Shown here in pieces: positions 11,577 to 23,200 of a stretch of 64,000 nucleotides of DNA. Both the position numbers and the translations under genes were made by a program. Numbering within the stretch: the stretch's first letter is position 1; the number at the start of each line of letters is the position of its first letter. The notes beneath the pieces are model-generated. The model had not been told where the DNA came from and did not search any database. It worked only from the letters and a program-made list of their open reading frames with translations. This DNA is from Clavelina lepadiformis (Eukaryota > Chordata > Ascidiacea > Aplousobranchia > Clavelinidae), in assembly GCF_947623445.1 (NCBI RefSeq), contig NC_135246.1, forward strand, positions 16,661,856-16,725,855, in the 5' to 3' direction.

Positions 11577-11679
11577 AGACAAGGTAAATATTACTTCATT
11601 AACTGTTCTTAACTTCAGCAATTACAGCACATAAAAGTATTTGCAATAATACAGATATCCATTTGAAAGATTTTTAGTT

Positions 11680-14600
11680 ATGAGTACCAGTGACAGTTAT
11701 GACGATGTGTCTTGTCCCATATGTCTGGATACTTTACGAAAACCGATTCGAATATTGTCTTGTGGACACAATTTTTGTCACATTTGCTTGGTGGAATATT
11801 CTCGAACATCGACGACATCACCAAGGTATAATGTAAATATACAGGTTGATAACTTGATTGTTGGTTGTTATTGGTGCATTACACGTTTGCTTCAGCTGAA
11901 CAATTTGTAATAAAGCAAACAAACTGAACTATGTAGCGAAAAAGATTTCGTTCTGAAAGCAAAAAACAATGAACAGAATGAAAACTATATTAAACATCGT
12001 AGATATATTGTAATACACTGAAAACATTTGGCTCTTAAACAAACAATACTATAGTAGGCTACTTATTTATATTAGATGGTTGAATACCTTTTTTTACTAA
12101 AGTTGCCCAACATGTCGAAAAGTAATCCACATGGACTCCAACAGTGTAGAATCCTTTCCTCGAAACTGGACGGTGGAAAGTATGGTCGAACGACTTAGTA
12201 TTTCAAAGAAGGTAATATGCCAAAATTGTTTGCAAATTGCAAGTTGTAAACTTGTAAGTTTTCTAGGATATACTTCGATTAATTGTTTTGCTCTTCCATA
12301 TGATTGTCTTTAACTGTACAGGAGCAACCGACCACGTCCTCGACTGGATCAGTCAGATTTGGTGGAGGACGAAATTTGTCAAGTCAGGAATTGATACAAT
12401 TACAAAGTAATTTAGTGTTTAACTTATATATCAAATATTGACGTTGAGTTTGCAAGCAATGGTAATGGCATTTATCTTAAATAACAAAAATTTATAAAAT
12501 AACTTTTGTAACAATTATTTTCGACTGTCTGCCGAAGGTCGGTAAGTCGAATTCCCTCAAGTTCGTCTCTCGAATTCACGGCCAACCGTGTAAGACCAGA
12601 TTTACAACACGTCGTTTATTTCTTCAGTCAAAACCTCAACGTTGAATTAAATCAAATCTGCCGGAGAACTCTCCAACCGAGCGCCACACACTAAAAAACA
12701 CAAATTCCAAAACGGTTACGAAAATAAGCTCGAGGCGCTGATTACCAATTAGGCCCTCAAGGACAGCGGAATAACGCGTCACGAGAAATGACCGAAAACC
12801 ATGTACGTATAATTGGAGAAAAAGTGCGGCAGTGTGAGGGCATTTATGAAAACCGACAGCTTTACACGAATGAAGCAATGCCCCGCGCCAATAAAAACAA
12901 ATGTTAACACATGCACACTGAAATAATTACTGTATAATGGTGAAGTAAACAAACAGTTCACGGACACACTAATATAAAAGCTCCATGACAGTTTATGGGA
13001 TAGTAAATATCAAACCAAACTCTAAATATTAATAAATAACTTACACTGTAAACCAATGCCTTACAATTTGCGTGACATGACATTAAAATGTAGTGCATAT
13101 AAAACAGGTGCGTAAAAATATCTCCTGACACTTTCATTGGACTGTTTAAATCCGAAGGATTTTCAGCTTGCGAGTTGCTTTTGCAACTGTAAAGTCCATA
13201 GTATTTAACTAACAAAATAAAGCTTTTTTCGAATGCTGGACGATATCGATTCTAGTGTTGGTTAAAAACATTAACGATTCATCGTCGTTTCCAGCTTCAT
13301 TTATTTCATTCAAGAAACTTCATCTGCGGAATAGATAGTAGGATGCTCTCAGTAGGCGGCACAGAAACTTTTAACATATTTATTTGTTGCGAACAAACAT
13401 TTGATTTTAAAAGTGCGTTATGGGTATCGCTCGTGATTTTCGATTTGCCCGTCACGCATGTTGTTTGCTATAAGCGGTAAGCGCTTTCTTGACAAGCAGT
13501 CGATTTAAAAGTTATCGCGATACAGACGAAACTATCGTTTGCTTAATACTTGTGCGTTGGATTAACACAAGCATTTTGTGAGCGCTCGGTTCTTATACTT
13601 AAGATATTGCTGGAAGAGACGCGTCACTTTGAAAGTCGGATTCTGTGGTCGATGTAAAGCGAAAGTCACTCGGGCGCTACAAGATCAACGTGTCCTAAAT
13701 TGTGGTGATTACAAGGAATAAACTAAAAAATATCTAAAGTGAAACGCACAAAACAAACAAAACAATAAACAGATAAAGAGTCCGTTTAAATTTAAAAACG
13801 GAATAGCGGTTTAATTTAGAAGAAGTTACCTTCTGCCTTGTTTTGCGCTATTTGTTTAACATTCTTTTCATATACGACGACGACATGTTATGCGTAACTT
13901 TTTGACAAACGGTATATAGCAATTAATTAACTAACATATTTCTTTTTAATAGGCTTAGTTGAGCAAGATATGAAAGAAAAGAGGTTTGATGACACAATTC
14001 ATATTTTACGACGCATCATACGTTCAGTGGAAAGTTACCACAAAATATATCACGTCATCAACCTGGTACGATGCTTGTTTGAAACCGATCAGATGGAAGA
14101 AGCAAAAACATTTTGCAACGATCTTCAATCGACTTTGAACTCTGCAAACTTTACATCTGCAGCCAAAGCTATTTGCAAAAATTGTGACGTTGATTTACGT
14201 TACATAGCTGAAGATTTTGTTATAAAAGATTACACATCTTCCATCCTGTTGCTGAAATGTGCTTTTAAGGTTGTTGCAAAATTACATAGCGGTGAAGAAA
14301 AACTTCAAAAACTGGAAAATACAGCTTTTCGCATGACGAAGGTCGCACAAGAAATGTCTCGTCAAAATAACAAAAACGAATTCAAAAGTCAGTTTGGATT
14401 TATGGATGAAATTATTGACGAGATGCTTCGAGTGACAGATGTTGACTTAAAAACCAAATGCAAAAAACTCGCTTGGTGCTTGAAACACAAAGCTTTGTGT
14501 TTTCGTAGTACTTCTTTTTATTCGCAATCAATCGAAGACAACAAACAAGCCATTCTTCTGATGAAAGCAGCATTTGGTGACGATGCCAAATTTTACTGTG

Positions 14601-14800
14601 TTGTTGGGATTTGTTATAACAACCTTGGAGCTGCATATGAAAACGACAAACAACTTATGGAAGCAGAGACGGCGTATTTGCAAGCAAAGCATGTATATGA
14701 AGCTGTCACTGACTGGAATGACGACGACGACAAGCAATCATCCATCCGCTTAACAGATAATAATTTTAAAAGAATAAGCGATCAATATCATAATTCATAA
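11680..14800 (+). CDS. RING-TPR gene C, intact, 395 aa
   Basis: Exons are 11680-11825, 12103-12211, 12322-12406 and 13953-14800; intron phases are 2, 0 and 1, and total coding length is 1188 nt. The RING uses C12, C15, C28, H30, C33, C36, C50 and C53 (C-x2-C-x12-C-x-H-x2-C-x2-C-x13-C-x2-C), a TRIM-like RING expected to recruit an E2 enzyme. Residues about 56-113 form a linker ending QLQ. Residues about 114-395 are helical with a TPR motif near 329-365. No B-box is seen, so it is not a classical TRIM. There is no signal peptide or membrane segment, so a cytosolic location is likely. I infer a ubiquitin ligase whose TPR half binds a variable partner; this is not shown by the sequence. Confidence 0.85.
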
Positions 14801-14931
14801 ACGATTGATTCGTAATGTACTTTTCTGTCCTGTATATAAAATATTTTTAATGATTACATTATTGTTGGTGTAGTGACAAATTGGTTTCGGTTTCCATATT
14901 TGTTTCAGGCGTTGTGACGTAGAAGTTTGAC

Positions 14932-15138
14932 ATGATTCAGCGTAATTTTCCCGCTCGAAAATCTTGGAGATCGCCCACATATTTATGGAAAACCTACAAA
15001 ATTGCAAACTTAAATCACGAATACGGAACAGTACAAATGTACCATGAATACAAGATTTTTGATCGAAAAATTTCTGCTGATTCATGCGACATTGTTACGT
15101 CACAATGCCTGCAAATACTTGGCTCAACACCATTGTAA
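14932..15138 (+). other. Conserved 68-codon ORF downstream of gene C
   Basis: It is a homologue of 940-1146 with more replacements (NLNHEYGTVQMYHEYK, CLQILGSTPL). It remains open but is of uncertain coding status. Confidence 0.3.
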
Positions 15139-16252
15139 ATTGTTTGCTTTTTATGTTATTTTACTGAACCAACTTCTCATCAATTTGCGACATAAACTTC
15201 TGTTATCTTTTGCATTTACATCTACATTGATAAATGAAAAATAATCATAACTTACAAACTAAGTTACAAGCCATTAACTGTAAAACAACAATCTTCATTA
15301 GTGTGAACAATTCGTCATTATTTTTTGATTTTATTTTTAAATATATATGAAGTGCATGCACAAGTATGTAATATTTGGGGCATTTTATGTACATTTTTGC
15401 TTGGCTTCATCCTGTTTGCTTGCTTTTAAGTAAGTCAGGCATTTTAGAAGTTAATATTAATATTATATTACAATAATTACAAAGACAAATGTGTGTGAAT
15501 TTGTTGTGCTTGTGTTCCTTCTTGTTTCTGATAAGATACGAACATAATTGAGAGTTGTTTACTGAAATAACTTGTTTACTTTGTTGCTGAAGTGGTGATG
15601 TGTTTGAGATTTGCATAATATTTTTGTTTGTTGTTTTCTCTAATCCAGTTTGACAGACATCGATTCGGTTAGTCTAAATTTTTGATAGGGATATTTTGGT
15701 AATTTTTTAATAACCAAAATTTTTAGCATTTTTAATTTTCAAACGTCCAGTCATCTTTCCAAACGTATAGTCGATTCAGCAGCTTAGATAGAAGCACCTT
15801 AAACTATATTTAAGTGTCTTAAAGTAAAGTACAACAGACATAAACAACAAACATTGAAGCGAACAACATAAAACTCAGGTATAACTTACAGTATAGTCGT
15901 CTAATGAGGTCATAACTATAGCTCGTGAATAAAAGGTGTAATTTCTTCTCGAAGTCGCTTGATGATTATATTTTGGTCGTCACAATTTGTCCGAAAAAAT
16001 CGTGCGTTCAAAGCTATTTTCACAGTTTCTTGCTTATCTAACTTACATGTTAAAACATAGTAACCAAAACTTACCTTCTAATCTAAATCTAACTCCAATA
16101 AAACCTTAAAAAAATTTACGAACTCCGTTTCTCAAGTATTGTGTGGCTGCGCACCATCGTGTTTTCGTTTGTAACATTTTTATCAATTAGCATCTTTTGC
16201 GTTTTTTTTTCTATCTATTTTAATCCCATGGTTTGGTATCCATGTTTAAATA
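15139..16252. other. Array spacer between genes C and D, no gene seen
   Basis: It is homologous to 1147-2300. It ends at the TA target of the Tc1/mariner-like insertion. Confidence 0.45.
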
Positions 16253-16254
16253 TA

Positions 16255-17789
16255 GGGGAGACCGGGGCTAGTTGGAAAGCGGGGTTAGTTGAAACATCGC
16301 TGTTTTAGTACTCCCCGAACATCTTTGTAAATCTTTACTGCCCCTTATTGATTGACAACTATGTTAACTATTCGCCATATTAATTTTATTGGTCTCAGAG
16401 CAGAAGCATAAGAGTGGTACACGTTTTTCTGTTTTTTACACTTTGAACTAAAATTCAAGCTTGTTGGTAAATATAGTGTAACATTGTGCTCTAGAAAGAT
16501 AAGTGAAAGTTCATTAGTCTATATCAGTGGTTCCCAACCTTTTTTGGTGTCGGGGCCGAGTTTCAAACTTCAGAGTACGTATGGAGCCGCTAGAAATTAC
16601 TCAAGAAATTATAACGAAAATTTTAAAGCATGTACCAACGAATAGCAACACTAACAAGAAAAATAACACAAATCAATTTAATGTCCAACTTCGCATTGGC
16701 TTTGAGCTTTAACAACTTTGTCAAAGCGAGGCGCAATTGTGGTTTAGGATTCAGAAGGCCGTTTATGATTCACAATAAGTAAACAATGGGCCATTCATAA
16801 CAGTATAAAGTAGGCTACAAGGTGTAATTGTATGATGTAAAATAAAAAATTTGTAAACAATTTTGACCTAACGCTATAAATTTAGACCAATTTTTGACTT
16901 TTTTTAACAAGTCAAAAAATAATCGCCCTAATTATTATAAATAGATTTTTTATTTTTTTGTTGGATTTTCAGGGCTCGTTGAGAGCCGCAAGAAGGCTAG
17001 CTTGGAGCCGCATGCGGCTCTAAGAGCCGCGGTTGGGAACCACTGGTCTATATTGACCGTAGATGCCATGGTACCAGAAAAGGCAGAGGCAATTAAATTA
17101 CCTGGTTTAGTGGCTACATAAAAAGTAAGTTTTCTCTCCCATGTGTATACGGGGTTAGTTGGAAAAATTTGAATGGGGTTAGTTGGAACTTGGAATATGT
17201 AAAATCATATGAGTAAAAATTTCTTTTATTAATGCATAAATATTTTTGGAACCCGGTGTTAACCCGATGGAATTCATATTTTTTAGTTATACAGCCTCGT
17301 ACAGTTAAGTTGGAACTTGTTATTTGATGCAGGTCGATAAATAGCTACACTTTATAATTGAAAGTAGCCTATGCGCGAGTATAATCGCAAACCTCAACGT
17401 GGATCTACGATTCTACGTGGATCAACGAAACGCTGTCAGCAGAAATTTGTCTTCCCTGTTGACTAGTCGGGCTAAAATTCACAATAGATTGATTGACACT
17501 CCAAGAACAGACACTTTTGAATACTGTATATAACAAATCGATGTATGTTCAACTAAACCCGTGAGGTTTTCCAGCAAGCCCCGGCTTCGGGGTTAGTTGA
17601 AACACGTGACTGAGGTTTGAAAAATTAAAGGTTGTGCGTAAACCTGTAACAGTTTCTGGTCAGTCTTTTGTAATAAGTTGTAGATGATTGTAGTCATTAT
17701 GCCAGACCTGATAAAGGTTTCGAAGATCATTCTGAATTTTGGTGGTTTAAATTTTCCTAAAATTTTTTCCAACTAACCCCGATCTCCCC
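16255..17789. mobile_element. Tc1/mariner-like non-autonomous element
   Basis: The termini GGGGAGACCGGGGCTAGTTGG and CCAACTAACCCCGATCTCCCC are imperfect inverted repeats flanked by TA (16253-16254 and 17790-17791). The paralogous empty sites at about 37545-37570 and 52850-52870 read AAATATAAGTTGTGCG, which confirms insertion with TA duplication. Internal copies of GGGGTTAGTTGGAA occur at about 16283, 17154 and 17175. No transposase is seen. A hAT MITE is nested inside. Confidence 0.88.
16525..17045. mobile_element. hAT MITE nested in the Tc1/mariner-like element
   Basis: It has inverted termini CAGTGGTTCCCAACC and GGTTGGGAACCACTG, with the 8-bp duplication GTCTATAT at 16517-16524 and 17046-17053. 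GAGCCGC-rich ends are common in hAT MITEs. It inserted after the mariner-like element, since it interrupts it. Confidence 0.92.
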
Positions 17790-18157
17790 TAAGTTGCGCG
17801 TGTTTTCTGGGCCAGGGTTGGTCGACGGTATTTGGCTGTGACCAATTAAATGTGGTTTTTTAAAGATGATCGGTTTGTTTTACTAGCGTGACAACACTGC
17901 AGTGTGTAGTAACTCACAGTTAAAAGCGTGGCGGTTAACCGTAAACGTGAAATTAAGCCTGGCTTCACGAAAGAGAGTATTTACGTTACAATAGCTAAAA
18001 TCAATTTTTTGCATAGTTTTATTCTTAACAACAATCTATGTGACCTATACTTATAAGGTTAAAAAGCAACTCTCATAAATTTTGCTAGGTTTGTGTTCCC
18101 GATATTGATCATAATGCAGGAACTTTAGTAACAAATCATAATTTAGATTACTGTAAT

Positions 18158-18445
18158 TTGAATCGAGTGCATTGGACAGTTTTATCTTTTCAAAACCCTA
18201 AAGTGAAAGTGAGGATCGGATTTGAAAAAGTGATTCCCGATGTCAACAAACAGCTATATACTATTTGTTTAAAATTTATTACTTTTCAATTCATGCATAA
18301 GATTAATATCGATTGCATGAGAAACATCAGTTATCAAATAACACTTAAGCAAACATATTCCATTGCTAGTTTATTCACTAAACCTGGAATGCGCCACTTT
18401 TTATTGTTTAAATTTGTTATGAACGAGTTTGTTATGAAGTGCTGA
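18158..18445 (+). other. Spacer ORF X, copy 3 (95 codons)
   Basis: It is nearly identical to the ORF at 2679 and differs at only a few residues (such as NSKVKAR versus NPKVKVR). It starts with TTG. It could be an exon remnant; no domain is recognised. Confidence 0.3.
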
Positions 18446-18469
18446 TAAGGCTAAGTAAACTCTTCGTAA

Positions 18470-18709
18470 GTGCAAGTATATTGTTGTGCTTTTACTGCCA
18501 TCATCACAATTGAAGTGATAGGTTTAGTGGTTTCATGGTTTTATTTAACGAATAAGGCTGAATTGAAGTTAAAGCATCTATTTTATGCCAGGAAAGCTAA
18601 AGGTGTAAGCGTAACAAGAAAGATGTCTATCCAGATGATTAAATTTGGTCTTAATTGCAGCTCTAAGATAGATCTAAGTAGAAAATATGTTTCCATGAGT
18701 AAAATATGA
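18470..18709 (+). other. Spacer ORF Y, copy 3 (79 codons)
   Basis: It is nearly identical to 2991-3230 and again overlaps the relic RING start. Its coding status is uncertain. Confidence 0.25.
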
Positions 18710-18851
18710 GTACTTCGGCAAGCTGTGGTGAATGCTTCTTGTCCTATATCTCCAGATACTTAAAGAAAACCGATTCGAATATTACCTTGTGGACATAATT
18801 TCTACGACATTTTTTGGTAGAGTACGTCATTACGTTATCTGGCTCACTCAG
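18706..18851 (+). pseudogene. Decayed RING exon 1 (relic copy 3)
   Basis: It shares the ATGAGTACTTCG start, frameshift and stops of the relic at 3227, with further changes (ATTACCTTGTGG, then TTTCTACGAC). It lies about 1.6 kb upstream of the functional exon 1 of gene D. Confidence 0.75.
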
Positions 18852-19936
18852 GTAATATCATTACAATGATTTGTTTATATTTGACAGTCATTTGCAAAAT
18901 TTGCCAAATCATGGATAAATATAAAAATAACCACAGTAGATAGATCTGGGCACTTTATAAAGGCAAAGAATACAGTTTGAAGTCACGCTTTATTTTAATT
19001 TTTAATTTTTGTACTTTCAACCGTAAATGAACGTTGCTAATTCTAAGTGGTATTTTCAGCAGTAACAGTTGCAAAATGGTTGAGTTGAAAAAGGTTATAG
19101 TTTTTTTCATTCTTTGAACATTGTAAAACAGCGCTTCTGCAAACATAGTTTGATTTTAAAACTTATTCATTAACTATAACAGTCGCCACTTTTATCTGTT
19201 TGACTTTGCAGTTGTAACAAATAAAATCACCATCAAACAAATCAACCTTTAGTGAAATGCTGACGCAGACAATGTAAAAGCAGAGCAATCTGCTCTTTAA
19301 AACGTACAGATTTGGGTAAGTTTGATGTCTCGACATTGTAACAGATAGTGATAAGTTTATACTATTTTTATGGGTAATATGGTCCAAGAAATGTTTAAGT
19401 AAGTAAGTAAGTAAGTAGAATGAGTAAGTAAATGTAAGCTTTAGCAGGTCTTAGTAGCAGGTTACATAAATAAGTTAATATATTTATCACAAACAGTTTT
19501 TGCTGTGAACTTACTGTAACATCGAACAATTGTCTCGTGGTTTAAGTTTTTGTCGATAGAAAATGGTATAATGTAGTAGAGATACAAAAATCGCTCGAGT
19601 TCGTGAACCTGAGCTTTTGATCCGAACATTCGTGGGTAATCAAGCCGAGCTCGAACGTTTCACGTCATAATCGGAACAAACAAAAATATTAAATCTGAGA
19701 AATATGCCTTTGCTTTTTATATTGAGTAGCTACGTGCAATGTCTCGACCAGAGTATACAGTAACGTTGTCGGTATAAGGAGTACGTGCACTTTATGGATG
19801 TTTGAAATGAAACCATTTGACAGTCACAAATTGAAAATTCAGCAACATTAACTTGTAATCCTTAGCACTACCGCTTCGTGATTGTTTTCAAGAACAATGT
19901 CTTGGCAGCAAATTTTAATAAACGATAGAAATATTT
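18852..19936. other. Upstream spacer of gene D
   Basis: It is homologous to 3373-4451. The AAGT simple repeat (about 19396-19436) has extra units here. No gene is seen. Confidence 0.45.
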
Positions 19937-20152
19937 ATGTTAAAGAAAATTCTTTGGCAATCAAACTATTCCTTTATTTATTTAAAAGAAAACTTAATTC
20001 TGCATAGAGTAAATATCAAGAACGGGAATAAACTTAAAACTGACGATGTTTGTGCCAAGTGTTATAGGGTTTTATGGGCTAGTGTTAGTGTTTGGCACAT
20101 TCACATTGCTGCAAATATAACTATTGTTGACAGTAAATCAATAAAATCATAA
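19937..20152 (+). other. Upstream ORF of gene D unit (71 codons)
   Basis: It belongs to the same family as 11343-11576, with CAKCYRVLW kept. It ends about 120 bp before the RING start. It is probably leader or spacer sequence, since the frame is closed in three other units. Confidence 0.25.
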
Positions 20153-20270
20153 CAAAAATTAAATTAAAGACAAGGTAAATATTACTTCATTAACTGTTCT
20201 TAACTTCAGCAATTACAGCACATAAAAGTATTTCCAATAATACAGATATCCATTTGAAAGATTTTTAGTT

Positions 20271-23200
20271 ATGAGTACCAGTGACAGTTATGACGATGTG
20301 TCTTGTACCATATGTCTGGATACTTTACGAAAACCGATTCGAATATTGTCTTGTGGACACACTTTTTGTCACATTTGCTTGGTGGAATATTCTCGAACAT
20401 CGACGACATCACTAAGGTATAACGTAAATATACAGGTTGATAAGTTGATTGTTGGTTGTTATTGGTTCATTACACGTTTGCTTCAGCTGAACAATTTGTA
20501 ATGAATTAAACAAACTGAACTATGTAGCGAAAAAAAGTTCGTTCTGGAAGCAAAAAAAAACAATGAACATAATGAAAACTATATTAAATATCGTAGAAAT
20601 ATTGTAATGCACTGAAAACATTTGGCTCTTAAACAAACAATACTGTAGTAGGCTACTTATTTATATGAAATTACTGAATCCATTTTTTCACTAAAGTTGT
20701 CCAACATGCCGGAAAGTAATCCACATGGACTCCAACAGTGTAGAATCCTTTCCTCGAAACTGGACAGTGGAAAGTATGATCGAACGACTTAGTATTTCAA
20801 ACAAGGTAATATGTTAAAATTGTTTGCAAATTTCAAGTTATAAACTTGTAAGTTTTCTAGGATATATTTCGATTAATTGTTTTGCTCTTCCATATTATTG
20901 CCTTTAACTGTACAGGAGCAACCGACCACGTCCTCGGCAGGCTCGGCGAGATTTGGCGGAGGAAGAAAATTGAAAAGTCAGGAATCGATACAATTACAAA
21001 GTAATTTAGTGTTTAATTTATATCAAGTATTAGTAGTATAGTGTTGCCACCTCAGGACTCCGCCCGCCACCGCCACCGCCAACCGGCGCCATCACGCCAA
21101 CCCGCCAACCCGCCAACCGGCGCCATCACGCCGGCAATCTGATTAGGTCATTCAAGTAATTAGGTCATATGAAAGAGAAAAGTGACGTCATAATTCCATA
21201 GCGCCACCACACGTAAAGAAAATGTTAGAAAAAGAGTGTAAAAGTGACGTCATAGTTTTCGTTAGCGCCACCACACGTAAAGAAAATGTTAGAAAAAGTA
21301 CAAGTGTAAAAGTGACGTCATAGTTTTCGTTAGCGCCAACGTGCGGTGTTTTAGATTTCTAGAGGAAAAAACATCTTGGGTTTGTGGATATTCGATATCA
21401 GTTACATCATAGTTTCAGTGTAAAGTATACAGAACGATGAACCGTATGCATTTCCACCTGGAATCATATGGAGAAAAGCCTAGAGTAAGAATGCGTTAAT
21501 TGACACACTAACATGACCTGGTTATGAAATCCAGCTTGGGTTGAAATAAGCCAGACTTTAGAAACAAAGCATTGGAAGGTATTACAACCAATCCATTCGA
21601 TTCCAGGTGTAAGAGAAGAATAAATAATAGCTGGCATCCAGATGTGATTTGTCTTGACCCGATTATAAAGGCAAATCCAAACCTGTCTGATTGAAACAAG
21701 TGTGTTGGACAGGTCGAAAGGGTGGTATATTGCGCGATCCCACCAATCCACTCACAACCAGTTGTGGGAAAGAATAACGGAAAGCTGGCATCCAGATGTG
21801 ATTTGTCTTGGAAAGCTTGCATCCAGATGTGATTTGTTTGTTTTGTTTTCGTGATGTGGCATATAATACTTGGTGTTTGAGAATTGAAATCATTACATCA
21901 ACGAATACAAAACGAAGCGATATGTCGTAGTCATCTTTGTTAAAAACTGTACTTGTTAGCGTTAGATATAATCGTTTTGGTTTTGTAGTGTATTTAAGTA
22001 GATTAAACTGAGCTAAGCTTAGTGTTTTAGCAATAAATGGCGTTGACTTGTATATTATAATGTTCTAATCTTATGGTGTATTCAGTTGACTCGTGAATGT
22101 TTAGAGTGGGGGGGTAGTGGTAAACTTGTTTCACATCGATAATAATTAATGAATAATATTGGACTTACTAATAATATAAAACTTATTGTTTTAGTAATAA
22201 ATTGTGTTAATTTGTTGTTTACAAACTCTTCGGGTTCTATATCTATTGTTACATCATAAACGAAATGCTAACCTAAATAAAACAAAAGAGAGGGGAGAGA
22301 GAGAGAGAGAGAGAGGTTTGTACATTATGATGTTATAATCTTATGGTGTGAAATATAATACAATGGGTCATACGAGTGTGGAATGAGGTGATTCGAGTGC
22401 GCTACAAAAGCGAAATAAACCGGATATAATACTGTCACGAGTACTGTGATGTTTCGAGAAAAAGCTGTTATAATCTTATGGAGTAATCAGTTATAATCAG
22501 GGTGAGTAAGCTTATTTCACAACAATAATGGATAATATTATTATACTATATTACTATTACATGTATTTTATATTACTATGGTAGAAAAGTCAATATTTAT
22601 ACATGATAAGTTGCTTAGGGAAATAACTTGTGTTACGTATCAATATAATGTTTATGATAAACAATTTATTAACCTAAATGAATATGAAATGTATCACGCT
22701 TTGTCATATTTACACCGTAAAATGTTTAAATTTTTTCAAAATTAACAAATTCTATCACCAAAATACAAAAAATGAAATACTTTAATATGTTAAAACTCAT
22801 TTACAATAAAGATATTTTTCCTAAATACTGTTTGGTTTGATACAGTTTATAATCTTTGTGTTATATATTTAACATTTTAAACATTAAAACCATAAGGAAA
22901 AAGTGTAGAATCGACATAAATGAATATGAAATGTATCACGGTTTGTCGTATTATAACCATAAAGCGTTAAATTTTTTGTCAAAATTAACAAATTCTATCA
23001 ATCAATTAGTTATAGTGAAGTTCTTGTGGTACTTTATTTTACTAAGAATCGTGATAAGATGAATACATTAATGAATTTTGTTTTAAACATGAAAAGGTCT
23101 TTTTTCTTAAGAATTATTGAATAAGCGTGAATATGTCTACTACTGAAAAAACAGAAAAGAATGAAAACCAAATGCGAACCGATGAACACAATCATGATAA

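Noticed and set aside
16527-16712. 61-codon ORF inside the nested hAT MITE
   Set aside because: It begins within the terminal inverted repeat and has no transposase motif.
21464-21893. Three overlapping minus-strand ORFs in the element arm (mirror 32890-33319)
   Set aside because: They lie over direct repeats and are open in several frames at once, with no recognisable protein. This fits repeat structure better than genes.
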